From positions 24,349,090-24,413,089 of the forward strand of contig NC_034009.1 of the NCBI RefSeq assembly GCF_000346465.2: DNA of 64,000 nucleotides, given 5' to 3'. Origin of the DNA: Prunus persica. Taxonomy: Eukaryota; Streptophyta; Magnoliopsida; Rosales; Rosaceae. Below the pieces are notes generated by a model. That model saw nothing but the letters and a program-made list of their open reading frames with translations, was not told the DNA's origin and did no database searches. The first letter of the stretch is position 1. Each line of letters begins with the position of its first letter. Shown piece after piece: positions 53,757-64,000 of this stretch. Position numbers and translations under genes: made by a program.

Positions 53757-55250
53757 ATGAACAAAAGTTATACTTTGCAAGTGCACTAATCGATATGATA
53801 GTATAGCAAGCAAACACGAGAGTTGTTCCCACAGAGATTTGTAAAGTTTATCAATTAATTTCAAATATGATTACCTTAAGAAAAGTGAAAAATAAAAACG
53901 AAATATTAAAAGTACTAAAGTAGCCGAAAATAAGATTACTCAATTTTAATCTAAGTGTTGAAAATCAAGAAAATAAAATAACAAAGGTTGAAAATTGGTT
54001 TTGAAAATCAATGGATGAAAACTAGGATTCCGACTTCACCGTAACAATCCCATTCTATGTATTGAGTCAATTTTGAGAATAAAGTTCCAATTCAATTCTA
54101 AGGGTTTGTTCTCTCTTTAATATGATGATTCGTTCGGCCCCGGTGTCACCAAATATCCTCAATTAAACCCAACTAATGAACCCTATAGTCAAATTTAATC
54201 GAGAACCCATTAAGTTTACGAAGGACAGTCAAGAACCAAGAAGTGTCTTAGCTTGAACCCCGTCTTTAACAACAACTCATTCATTCATAGTGCATATAAG
54301 ATTAGGGATGAACCCCTCACCCAATCCTATCTTAGACAATCCAAAATACTTATAATGGTCAATTACAAGTGTCAAGATCACAATTACAATAATGAATGAA
54401 ACAAGGAATGTGAATTGATTAAAAATAAGATGTTAACTCAATAATATGGAATCATCATGTTAGGTTACATCGGATCCCTAGCAAAGAATTTAGTTACCCA
54501 TAGCCATCTTAGGAACAAACAATATACTAATGAAAATAGAATACAAAGTTTGAATTAAGATAGAAAAATATTTAGATGAATCCACTGCAGTTAAACTCTT
54601 CCTTTGGCAAATCTTGAAGGCTATGAACGGCCAAGAAAGTGAGTATGTGAATTGGGTGATTGAGATATTGAACAATATGCTAGCGTTCTCCTAAAAAATC
54701 TAGTCTAAAAGATGTATTTATAGGCCCTAGGACTTTTCTCTAATCATACAAGGATTAGGAAACTTTAAAATCCCAAAAATCATAGGAAAACTAGCCAAAA
54801 ATGCCAAAAATTATGCGCTAGATTTGCGCCGTCCGCTCGAGTGCCAAAACGTAGTTACATAGTTCATAGCTTGAACCACTCGTATGAAAACTGATGTAAC
54901 TTCCTCTAGAAGACTCGAAATCACGAACTGTAACTTCTCTAGAAACTAGACTTCCAGAGCTTTCCAACGAAAATTGGCAAGTTATCTAATTCTTCCCGAG
55001 CACGTACAGGTAAATCCTTAAAATTGACCTATGTGCACAAGCAGTTTCTTGACTTGCAAGTTGCTAATTCCAAATTTCTATCTTCTTTACTCATTTTCGC
55101 TATATTTTGCTTCTTTTAGTGCCAACTCAAGCCTAGGGACAATTTCCTACAAAACTCACACTAAACACATCAAAACAACCAATTTTATAGAAGAAACTAA
55201 TGCAAATCATAGGAACAAGGCATGAGAAAAAAGCACAAATATGGAGTCCA
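53757..55250. other. Non-coding repeat-like segment, LTR-like in character
   Basis: It begins TGATGAACAAAAGTTATACT followed by GCAAGTGCACTAATCGATA, and ends near AAAAAAGCACAAATATGGAG. No open frame of note. The composition resembles a long LTR or a LARD-like body, but I found no target duplication and no paired copy. Confidence 0.35.
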
Positions 55251-55282
55251 CAATTATATTCCTAAGTATGCAGTTACCAAAC

Positions 55283-55408
55283 ATAGGAATGCAATTTGAA
55301 ACCCAATCTCAAGCTCCTAAACCTTGAACCATGTGTGTGACATGGATTTAATTTGGTTTTCTCATTCTATCTAAGATCAATTTTGATACTATTTTTCTTT
55401 GTTTACTC
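55283..55408 (+). repeat. Direct repeat, right copy
   Basis: Partner of 53630-53755. Just before it, 55245-55310 is the uninterrupted version of the CACTA-1 insertion site. Confidence 0.75.
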
Positions 55409-55980
55409 TTCCAATATTTTTACATTGATAGAATTTGGGTTATACTTACTTAAGATACCAAATTTGTAATATTGAAATTTAATAATTATAATAAATTCTC
55501 AAGTATATCATAGAGTTATTTAAAGTTGGCACTCCTTAATAGAATTCTCAAATATATCAAAAAGTTATTTAAAGTTCACACTCTTTAATAGAATTCCTAT
55601 CTCCACTGTTGACAAGAAACTTGGAGTCCACTGGATTCAAGACCTCGAGCCTGTCTCGAGAATAAGTTTTACACGCCCATGTGTACCTAAAAGTCCAATA
55701 CCTTCGTGTTGGCCAAGTTGTGGGCCAAATTCAAGTCACCATACTCTTCTTTCTGAAAAGTTCTAAAGGGAGTTTAGGGTATTTTTGATATAAAAAAAAT
55801 AAAAAGAAAAGGAGTTTTATCGACAAGCAGTATTGGATCTAGTACGGAGCCAGTGAAGGCACTAGCCCCACTCAGTTTTGTCTACACCTATGAAGTGTCA
55901 AATTTACATGATATTTTCTATTGAATGGGGACAAATTATTTAATAAAAATGCCTCAAAGAAGGCTAAAGCGAGGCAATAA
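55409..55980. other. Gene-free stretch
   Basis: Short internal duplication (AGAATTCTCAA or T.CTATC with AAGTTATTTAAAGTT, 55500-55600). No gene recognised. Confidence 0.45.
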
Positions 55981-56667
55981 GAGCATGTGCAGCACTTCGG
56001 TTTGGCCTGGGCAAAAGGCCCCCCTGCTAGCCTAAAGCAACTCCAGCGCTTCAGTTCTTGCATTTTCAATTTCATTTTTTTTAATAAATTAATTAAGGAA
56101 AAATAAAAAAGAGGAAAATCATTACATATAGCTTCTTAAGTGAATAATGTTCGCAGTCGGTTCCAGTGATGCGTTCCGTGTCTGAAATAATGGCACTATT
56201 ATGTCCTCCGAAGGAATATACTCCCCCACATCGTGATCTGGTGGAACCGCCTCTGTCAATGATTGAGTCGTTCTTGTACTCCATTGTGTCGGACTATGAG
56301 GATCGAGAATATTTTAATTGTATGATGAGTGAGTAGGTATTTCAATTGTATGATGAGTGAGATGTGAATTTTATAATAAATATGGACACGTGGCAACCAA
56401 AAATTTTATCCGAAAAATGTTATCTGAAATTTTAAGTGAGAATTTTATAATAAATAGTGACAAGTAACAACCGAAAATATTATCTAAAAAGCTTATCAAA
56501 ATTAATGATTTAAGTATAAAAAAATAGAAAATAAAGTAAAATAAATAGTATTTTCCCTTGCCCTTTGAAGTGGAACTAAAAAAGACAAGACTAACACTTT
56601 TCACATAAATAGTGTATGTTCTTGCCTTACCTTTGCCTCGTCCTTGCCTTTTGATATGGAGGTGCTC
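55981..56667. mobile_element. PIF/Harbinger-like MITE, relative of 21336-21923
   Basis: 687 bp between TAA (55978-55980) and TAA (56668-56670). Ends are GAGCATGTGCAGCACTTC and, reversed, GAGCACCTCCATATCAAA. It shares the GGGCAAAAGGCCC and CCTTGCCTT phrases with the unit I element. No transposase frame. Confidence 0.7.
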
Positions 56668-56734
56668 TAAAGTGGCAAGTGAATGGCTGAGAAGAGCTGC
56701 ATTAGGCCAAACTTTACAGGTTGTTGGTAGGCTC

Positions 56735-57020
56735 CATTAGCCACTGCATGCTAGGCCATACTTTAGGACAATTTCTGGATCCACTAGTGCCTCCTAAACT
56801 GTACACCAAAACCATTCTTTATTATAAAATAGTTGACCTTTGCTCAGACGCCCATACTAACATGGCAGAAGTAAAACAATTGAACTTGAACACTAGAGGT
56901 GCTTGTTTGAATATGAATAGCCACCTGGCGGCTGTGGAGCTCTTTTACAATTTTCGTCTTATCTCTCTTCTAATTAAACATTAAATTACTTGCTTTCGAC
57001 CGAAAAAGGAAAAAAGAGAT
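56735..57020 (+). repeat. Stray copy of P450-locus flank
   Basis: Matches 23815-23885, 24062-24212 and 24502-24560 without the Helitron. It shows that the duplicated P450 unit sequence also occurs about 30 kb further on. It is truncated by copia-3 at 57023. Confidence 0.85.
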
Positions 57021-57022
57021 TA

Positions 57023-57356
57023 TGTTGTAATGAAAGTAATGAATCCCACGTAAAGGAAAAGAAGGAAGCTTAGTCAAAAGTTTAATGATGATGTTAGAAG
57101 CTTAATGATAATGTTGGGTAATGAAGCCATCCAATTTGCCTATAGACTTGCTCATTCAATTGTAGAACACACCAAAGGAGAAGAGAAGAGAAAGAAGAGA
57201 AAGTGAGAGGAAAGAAGAGAGAGTGAGAAATCTGAGTGTCTTAAGTTCTGTATGAGAAGAAATTCTGTCAGTGTAAACACTATAAAGAGCAAATATAATT
57301 CTACTCCCAATATTCAATAGTACTTCCTATACTTTGCTTATTTTATTTTTATAACA
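57023..57356 (+). repeat. Copia-3 5' LTR
   Basis: 334 bp, TGTTGTAATGAAAG to TTTATAACA, followed by CGTTATCAGCATGATAG, the primer-binding position typical of the ACACGTTATCAGCA copia group. The partner LTR is outside the window. Confidence 0.75.
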
Positions 57357-57759
57357 CGTTATCAGCATGATAGTTTCTCCTTTTTATTTCTAAATCTTTC
57401 CCAACTGAACACTATGTGATTATTTCTCTGTCTCATCTCTGTCATATGTCTCTTCTCACTTTACTACTACGACGACATGCAAACTTTCTTTTTTGTGTTC
57501 TCACAATTTTTATGTTGTTTCATCCATGCTTGTTTAATTTACTTCTTTGTAACGTAATTTGGAATGGTGTGGTTTTATACCCCATCCAGTTATTTTATGG
57601 TGGTGTAATTTTTATTATCCATCGCGTTGTAACACAAATTATCATAAGAAAATGATGGTGTGATCTTAAAACCCATCTATTATATCTTGAACGGTGGCAT
57701 AGTTATATTGCCCACAATATATAATATGTTATATATTTCATATGTATTAGGTGGTGATT

Positions 57760-58330
57760 TTATCCCCACATTTATTTTATTTACGGGTATGGAGTAGGTT
57801 TACCCATACGACAATATTTATTTAAAAGTGTGGCACAGGTTTATTGTCCACACAACTGTATTTACTTTTCATTTAAAAGTATGGAGTAGAATTAGTGCCC
57901 ATACCAGCACGTTTACTTTATCGCACATTTACTTTTACTTAAAGTATGATGTGGAATTAACCCTCATACTTTATGAATTTACTTTTCCTCACATTTACTT
58001 CTATTTAAAGTATGATGCTGAATTAACGTCCTTACAACAACAATTTACTTTATGAATTTACTTTACCGCACATTTACTTTTATTTAAAGTATGGTGCAGA
58101 ATTAATGTCCATACAATAAGCAATTTACTTTACCGCACATTTACTTTTATTTAAAGTATGGTGCGGAATTAACGTCTATACAAAGCAATTTACTTTTATT
58201 TAAAGTATGGTGCAGAATTAACGTTCATACAACAAGGAATTTACTTTATGAATTTACTTTACCGCACATTTACTTTTATTTAAAGTATGGTACGGGTTTA
58301 TCGTCCATACCTGCAAATTTATAGCACTTT
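57760..58330 (+). repeat. Imperfect tandem repeat in the copia-3 leader
   Basis: About eight units of roughly 60-90 bp, each with TTTATTTAAAGTATGGTGC, then AATTAACGTCCATAC, with many units also having CCGCACATTTACTTT. Some units carry an extra TTTACTTTATGAATTTAC. Unit length varies by combination of sub-blocks. Confidence 0.85.
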
Positions 58331-58619
58331 ATTTTTATTATTAATTAATATACATGAATAAAGAGGGCCTGAAGTTCCACAAAAAAAATATAGGGCCTGA
58401 AGTTTCTATTAATAAATGGCTTAATATCCTAGATCCCGAGCCTAAAGTTTTGGGTAAAATATGCAAGATATTTTTGGCCAGAAGTTCAAAAATATATTAA
58501 GCCTGAAGTCCCGAAATATGTGCAGGAAATTATAAAAATGTCCATACTGTGAGAATATGTGATTTTGGCTTGAAGTTCAAAGTCTAACAGTATTGAGAAC
58601 CTGAAGTTCCAACAATCAA

Positions 58620-59520
58620 ATGGACAACCCTTAAGGCATTATTGCAAATTGTGTTGCCCATTCATATGGCTTGGGTCCAAGGGGCAATCCATCCACGAGT
58701 GGCAAAAATGCATCCTGGAATAAGGGGAAAGCACAGACAAGCTATATGCCTAGAAATGTTGAAGGCGCTTGTCATAGATATGGTGCAAAGTATATTGGGC
58801 ACGTACATGCTGTACGCCGAATCATTTGGTGGATCTTTATCAATCGTCACTTAAGAACAGGAAAGTGAAGACAAATTACATTGATCAAGTTATACCAGAT
58901 CTGCAAGCCACAGATGACCCATCGGAGTGTTTATCAATCTTCACTCAGACATGACGCATCTGAATGTTTCCGATTTTGCAATTGAAAGATGGAATGAAGT
59001 TTATGGGTCCGAATTAGATTAAATTTCTTAATGTGCCATTTGTATTATCTGAAGTGTTGTTTTTTAAATTTCCATTTCAATCCAATAAAAGTGACAATGT
59101 TTTCTATACATTGAATAGAATAATTGTTTATTGATTCAGCTTATTTTATTTATTTGAAGGGATGGATGTAAATTATGGATGCCCTCAAAACGAAAGTTAT
59201 GGCAAAAATATTTGTCTTGCAGACAGCGCGACTACTCATACGATCCTTCGAGATCAAAAGTATTTCTCAAACTTGATGCTTACAAAAGCAAATGTAACAA
59301 CTACATCAGGTCCTACAGATCTGATTGAAGGCTCAGGAACGGCCCAAGTCATGTTACCAAATGGAACAACACTGTCCATTCAAGATGTTTTGTATTAATC
59401 TAACTCCAGAAGAAATCTATTGAGTTCCAAAGATATACATTTGAATGGCTACCATGTTGAAACAAAGAATGAGAAAAACATGGAATATCTTTGCATTACC
59501 TCCAGTGATACCCAGAAGTG
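58620..59520 (+). pseudogene. Copia-3 gag-protease remnant
   Basis: A zinc-knuckle relic (CHRYGAK..GH, about 58769-58804, second Cys replaced by Tyr) lies in broken frames. A protease block follows from 59162 with ICLADSATTHTILRD (DSAT in place of DSGT/DSGA). TAA at 59396 precedes a GAG-pre-integrase block with LLSSKDIHLNGYH (about 59416-59454), ending where CACTA-2 begins. Multiple frameshifts; inactive. Confidence 0.8.
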
Positions 59521-59539
59521 TCACTACTACAAAAAGTGA

Positions 59540-60600
59540 AAAAGACGACCAGAAAACAACGACGGTCTAAGTGAAAACCGTCGTGGTTTATAAAAAGACG
59601 ACGGTTCTAAAAACACCGTCGTGTAATACAACCTTAGACAACTAAAAAATGGAGTTTCAAATGGCTGTTCAAAAACAACGACGTACATAATTAAACAACC
59701 GACGTCTATTTGAAACAGATTTCCTCAGTGTAAAATCAATGCCAACAAAGAACGGCAGAAGTTATGAATCGACCGACGTAGAAAGTAAAGACGACGATTT
59801 CAATAAAAACTGCCGTTTTTACTCATAAAATAACACGACGAGGTTTTCGTATAAGACGCCGTATAATTACAAACAAATCCACGGCTTTAAAATACAAAAT
59901 ATCGCCGTATTAAATTAATTTACAACGACGGAAAATATAAATATATCGACGTCATTCTCGTATAGTTCTACTACGTTATCTTTAAATCGTACAATAAAAT
60001 TTATCGTCGTATTTATTCATTTTATACGTCGTACCTTTAATTTTAACGGTCGTCTTAATAAGAATTTTTGTTAACAATTTTTTTCTTTGATTTTCTTATC
60101 CTACGTCGGTAGATCTACTTAATGACAAGAATTGAAATAACCACGACGGTTTATATAGAACACCGCCGACATAATCAGTTTTGTCTGAGATCCCAAGGGT
60201 TACGAAATCTTACCAGATGGAACTCTGTTCCACATCATAATCTTAACAGATGACACAGATTTGCAAATATTGCGTCGTGTTAGTTTACAAATTCTAGAAC
60301 ATTAATTTCCCTCATTTTAAATTTCCTCGGGAAAGAAAAATCTATTTATCACGCTTTGGAATTGAAAACTAAAACTGAAAGAATACGGGAAAAAAAACTC
60401 CATTTATAATTTAAAATTAAAATCCACGTCGGTTGTAGTACACTTAACGACGTTTAACAAAATAATCTACGTCGGTAATTATAAATCTACCGCCATCGTA
60501 ACTTAATATAGACGACGAGAAAAGACGACGGTAGAACAGAAAACCGCCGTTGTTTCAGTTTCTTTAACATATCTTTCTGCAGGACTTGTGTAGTTCAAAG
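59540..60600. repeat. CACTA-2 left subterminal motif array
   Basis: Short motifs around ACGACGGT, CCGTCGT and CCACGTCGG in both orientations, roughly every 25-45 bp, in AT-rich filler. The array resumes at 61125-61760 after the RPN6 insert and also fills introns of the TNPA-like gene. Confidence 0.85.
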
Positions 60601-60608
60601 CATTGACA

Positions 60609-61015
60609 ATGTCTTCATCATATCTCCCAGAAACTACTGATTCAATTGCTCATGCTTTAGAGGCCATCTGAAGCCATTTCTATTCTTTATCGCATTCTTG
60701 AAACCCATCTTCTTCTTCTGAAGCTCTACGGATAAAGGAAGAGGCTATCACAATAAATCCGACGGATCTTCTTAGGCAAGAAAATCAAGCAGAGGATCAG
60801 GCACATCTGATCTTCAGATTTCCCTGAGAAGCGAACTTTCCTTCGACAGCGAGTGGAGGCCAGGCTTGCATCTCTTTTGATGGAAAGCAAGGAGTATTCA
60901 GAAGCACTAAGTGTCCTATCAGGCTTGATCAAGGAAGTGAGAAGGCTAGTTGACAAGCTTCTTCTTGTGGACATATATTTGATGCGAGTAAGCTCAATTT
61001 CTCTTTGAGAAAACA
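60609..61015 (+). pseudogene. Captured fragment of 26S proteasome subunit gene RPN6 (PSMD11)
   Basis: ATG 60609 opens MSSSYLPETTDSIAHALEA, the N-terminus of plant RPN6, then AISILYRILE. After degraded sequence come LRQENQAEDQ, SDLQISL and, with good conservation, EKRTFLRQRVEARLASLLM (60829-60885), ESKEYSEALSVLSGLIKEVR, and LVDKLLLVDIYL, ending near 61013. Stops, small deletions (between AEDQ and SDLQISL, and after SDLQISL) and frameshifts disable it. RPN6 is a lid subunit of the 26S proteasome, so this is a transduplicated host gene piece. An acceptor-like TCTTTCTGCAG and a short leader precede the ATG. Confidence 0.85.
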
Positions 61016-61806
61016 TCCAAATTATTATCTTTGAGACATGAGAGACTGAGAGAGGAAGAACTTGGAACCTTAAATGTAAACCGAAAATGAATGAAAGCGA
61101 CAAATTTATAGAATAAATTTTTAAAACCAACGGCGGTCCTTACAAACAAACCGCCGTTTAAATTGTAAAATCAACGTCGGTATGATCGACGTATATTACA
61201 GAAATCCACGTCGGTAAATTAATAAAAACGACGTGTTAAATAATATACCATGACGCGAGTTATTACTTATGTACTTTAATTTTTGAGTTTACTACGACGG
61301 TACCTACAAACTACTGTCGTATTTATTTACCACGTCCGAAGTTAAATGTACCGTCGTATTTTGTAATTTATACGTCGTAGTTATATGTAACCGCCATATT
61401 ATTTTTTTGAAATGGTTTTATATGTAAGCAACTTTTCGTCTACTTGACTTACACATTTGTTGTTTTTATATTCTTATTTTATTTAAATCTGTCATCCAAA
61501 AAAGAAACTTTACATATTGCAGAATATTAATTTCCTTCGTTTTAAATTTCCTCCGGAAAAAAAACTCTATTTATAACGCACTGTAATTGAAAAATAAACT
61601 GAAAGGTCACGGGAAAAAAAATTCTATTCATAATTTAAAAATTAAAATCCACGTCGGTTATATTAAACCTAACGACGTTAAATGAAATGATTCCACGTCG
61701 AATGAAAAATATTGCGTCGTTTTAGTTAAAAACGACGTAGTTAAATGTAACCGCCGTATTATTTTTTTGAAATGGTTTTATATGTAAGCAACTTTTCGAC
61801 TTACAC

Positions 61807-61976
61807 ATGCACTGTTTCCAAACCCGATTAAAAATTTCAATCTCCCAGAGAAACCTTTTCGTCTTTTTTCCTTGTCAGAGCATTGTCAGAGTTTCTCATC
61901 GTCTTCCTCTCGTCTTCTTCGTCGTCTCTGAACTTAAACATCGATCATCTTCCTCTTGCTTTCATTGCACGCAAAA
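61807..61976 (+). other. Probable 5' leader exon of the CACTA-2 TNPA-like gene
   Basis: A C/T-rich, motif-free island (CTCGTCTTCTTCGTCGTCTC) ends in CGCAAAAG^GTAAGC at 61977, a good splice donor. It is followed by an intron rich in subterminal motifs up to the acceptor at 62563. It is the only stretch between 61.1 and 62.5 kb that looks exonic. Confidence 0.4.
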
Positions 61977-62576
61977 GGTAAGCTTTCATTTTCACTATTT
62001 TGGTTACTGTTTTGCATGCTCATACGTTTTTTGTTTGAAAAATCTTTTTACCTTTTTTCTGGCCAAAATCATTTTACTTCTTTCCAAGTTTGATAAAATA
62101 TACAGACAAAGAGAGAAAGTTTCCAACTTTGAAGACAACTACATCAACTAAATAAGACGACGGTAGACCACGACGGTTCGTCAGTTGTTCTAGCGTCGTC
62201 TGAAAATTGACAAAGTTGTTTTTAAAATAATAGTCTTTTTTTATATGCTTGTTTAATTGCAGGTTTGATTTCGCTGAACAATGGTTTTTGTTTTTCCCTT
62301 ATTTGATAAAATATAAAGAAAAAGAAACTAGGGTTGGTATCTAATATAGACGATAAAATATAAATAATAGTTTACCACGACGGTGTATTACTATTGACGT
62401 CGTGTGAACATATATACCACGACGTTATATAAATAATGGTTTTAAACATTTATTACGTCTGAGATTATTTCATTGCGTCGTCTAAAATCATATCATACGT
62501 CGTATTTTTTTAATACCGTCGTTTGTGTTCTTAATGTTTTCCTGAAATATTTTCACTTGCAGTTTTGTCTGTTAAA

Positions 62577-64000
62577 ATGGTTTCTCAACAACAAACTAAG
62601 GATTCTGGCTCCAAGAAGCTTGGAATGGTAGCTCCTCAAGATAAGTCTTCGAAGGAGATGAAGTCTTCGAAGAAGATGAAGTTTGCTTCATCATCTGCTG
62701 AGACAGAACAAACCAGCCAGACAACAATCTCAGATGATTCAAAGACTGGTCGAGGTATGAGCACAATGCCTCGTGTTGTGAAGAGAAAGCTTCAGAAACT
62801 GAGGCCAATTGTTGAGTACAATAAAAGGGGGAAAGGTGTTGGCCAAGCACATATTGAGATGCAGTCGTATATTGGTGTGTTGGCACGCTCCAGGATCCCA
62901 CTTGTGGACAAGAAATGGTCCCAAATCCCCAAGGATATAAAGGAGCAGATTTGGGAAGCAGTTGACATGGCTTTTGTCGTAGGCCAAGGGGGCAAGACCT
63001 CTGTTTTAGCTTCTGCTTCCAAGAAATGGAAGGATTTCAAGTCTACACTAACGAGGCATTATATCCTTCCATACACCAATGACAGGGAGAAATTAAGCCA
63101 ACCCCCTGAAACATATAAATTCATAGAGAAAGCACAATGGGATGCCTTTGTAGCTTCAAGGCTATCCAAAGATTTTGAGTCTGTGCATTCTCAACATGCA
63201 CAGATTAGGGAGAAACTCGAGTACAATCATCGATTGTCTCGAAAAGGATATGCTGGATTGGAGGATCAATTGGAGGAAACCATGCCTGGGGTAGAAATTG
63301 ATCGATCTACCTTATGGAAGAGAGCTAGACAGGACAAACATGGTAACATCCCTGATCCAAAGGTGGCAGAGAAGGCAAAATTAATTGTAAGCCTACTCAC
63401 TCTGTTTTAAATTTTTATTAAACTGTGAATTATTCTTATTATGTCGTATGTTATATTTTTCGTCGTGTGAATGATATTACCACGTCGAAAAGTTTTTAAA
63501 AACGTCGTTAAAGGTCTAAATAGGAATCACTACTATGTTTTCTGTAATTACAGCATAAGACGTCGGTGGTTCATTTTCGCGTCGTGTGAATGATATTACC
63601 ACGTCGAAATTTTTTTAAAAACGTCGTTAACGGTCTAAATAGGAATCACTACTCTGTTATCTTTAATTATAGCATAAGACGTCGGTTGTTTATTCATTTC
63701 GTCGTTTTAAATAAATAACCACGTCGGTATAACTACCGTCGTGATAAGTTATAATAACGTCGGTTTATACGTTATTGCGTCGTGTGAAATTATATAATAC
63801 GTCGTTTGTACATAAATAACCGTCGTGTGTTTTTTTGTTTATCTTTGTTTTAGGATGAATTGCAGAAACAAGTCTCGGAAGGCAAAGTCAGAGTAGATGG
63901 CAGCAATGATGTGCTGACCATGGCTTTGGGCCCCGAGCATCCAGGCAGGGTGAGGGGAGTTGGTGCTGGTGTTTCCCCAAGGCAATATTTCAATTTGCCC
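62577..64000 (+). CDS. CACTA-2 TNPA-like (Transposase_24-type) protein, open, 3' end outside window
   Basis: Exon 62577-63386 (270 codons, ending AATT^GTAAGC) joins in phase 0 to an exon at 63854 (TTTTAG^GATGAA), which is open to the window end (49 more codons). The start is ATG 62577, just after acceptor CACTTGCAG (62562); a TTG 12 nt upstream is not used as a start in plants. Residues 1-60 are Lys/Ser-rich. RKLQKLRPIVEYN (70-82), KKWSQIPKDIKEQIWEAV (112-129), KKWKDFKSTLTRHY and AQWDAFVASRLSKDF follow the plant En/Spm Transposase_24 pattern, parallel to CACTA-1's WKAMPDEIK block. It probably binds subterminal motifs. The 467-bp intron (63387-63853) is packed with the same CGTCG motifs. No lesion was seen in the visible part. 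Confidence 0.75.

Larger units (their letters stand above)
57023..59521 (+). mobile_element. Copia-3: 5' portion of a Ty1/copia element, split by CACTA-2
   Basis: 5' LTR 57023-57356, leader with a tandem repeat, degraded gag with zinc knuckle, then protease and GAG-pre-integrase sequence up to the CACTA-2 end at 59522. The rest of Pol and the 3' LTR must lie beyond the window, on the far side of CACTA-2. Confidence 0.85.
59522..64000 (+). mobile_element. CACTA-2: 5' part of a second CACTA element, running off the window
   Basis: It starts CACTACTACAAAAAGTG, the classic CACTA end, directly after copia-3 coding sequence (TGT, 59519-59521, would be the target duplication). The subterminal region carries many ACGACGGT / ACCGTCGT / CACGTCGG motifs. 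It contains a captured RPN6 gene fragment and a TNPA-like gene. The 3' end and TNP2 gene are not in the window. Confidence 0.92.

Noticed and set aside
60726..61130. 134-codon minus-strand open frame in CACTA-2
   Set aside because: It overlaps the RPN6 fragment on the opposite strand; the plus-strand match is specific and explains the region.

Overview
The window is plant nuclear DNA, almost certainly dicot. The evidence is an intact CYP76-type cytochrome P450 gene with one intron, copia and Tekay/Del-like LTR elements, a Cassandra TRIM carrying 5S rRNA sequence, two CACTA elements, Helitrons and many MITEs, all in AT-rich intergenic DNA. A rosaceous host is plausible from the overall feel of the P450 and repeat families, but that is inference. 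There is no sign of prokaryotic or organellar sequence. Cellular genes are few and transposons make up most of the window.

Region 1 (about 2.3-33.9 kb) is a tandemly duplicated P450 locus. Unit II (24.5-33.9 kb) holds the only intact gene, P450-C (25662-27464, 499 aa), followed by a promoter stub of 18 or so codons (28845) and a 5' fragment (33617). Unit I (2.3-23.6 kb) has the same order: full-length pseudogene P450-A (2676-9387), stub (20984), 5' fragment (23058). Unit I is longer mainly because of insertions: copia-1 in the P450-A exon; a retroelement stretch with a nested 2.74-kb Tekay-like solo LTR (9.8-16.9 kb); a Helitron; and a Mutator-like element carrying a BEL1-like homeobox gene fragment. 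Unit I also contains a 100-N assembly gap beside a suspicious G-rich tract. Because the two units align, several insertions have an empty site inside the window.

Region 2 (33.9-37.2 kb) has an inverted P450 repeat, a complete Cassandra TRIM, a short unrecognised minus-strand first exon with its own TATA box, and a MITE just upstream of that TATA box. Part of this exon recurs at positions 1-115. Region 3 (37219-47932) is a complete, degenerate CACTA element, CACTA-1, with matching ends and a TAT target duplication. It has decayed TNP2-like and TNPA-like genes and arrays of a GCGCGACGAA-type motif. Region 4 (48.3-53.2 kb) is copia-2, decayed, on the minus strand. Region 5 (53.2-57.0 kb) is repeat-derived DNA with a PIF/Harbinger-like MITE and one more copy of the P450-flanking sequence. 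Region 6 (57.0-64.0 kb) is the 5' part of copia-3, broken by a second CACTA element, CACTA-2. CACTA-2 runs off the window; it carries a captured fragment of the proteasome subunit gene RPN6 and an apparently open TNPA-like gene.

Functionally, only P450-C and possibly the CACTA-2 TNPA-like gene look able to make a normal protein. The rest records duplication, nested insertion and gene-fragment capture. Coordinates of LTR, TIR and target-duplication boundaries were read base by base. Family names rest on recognised motifs, not on database searches.
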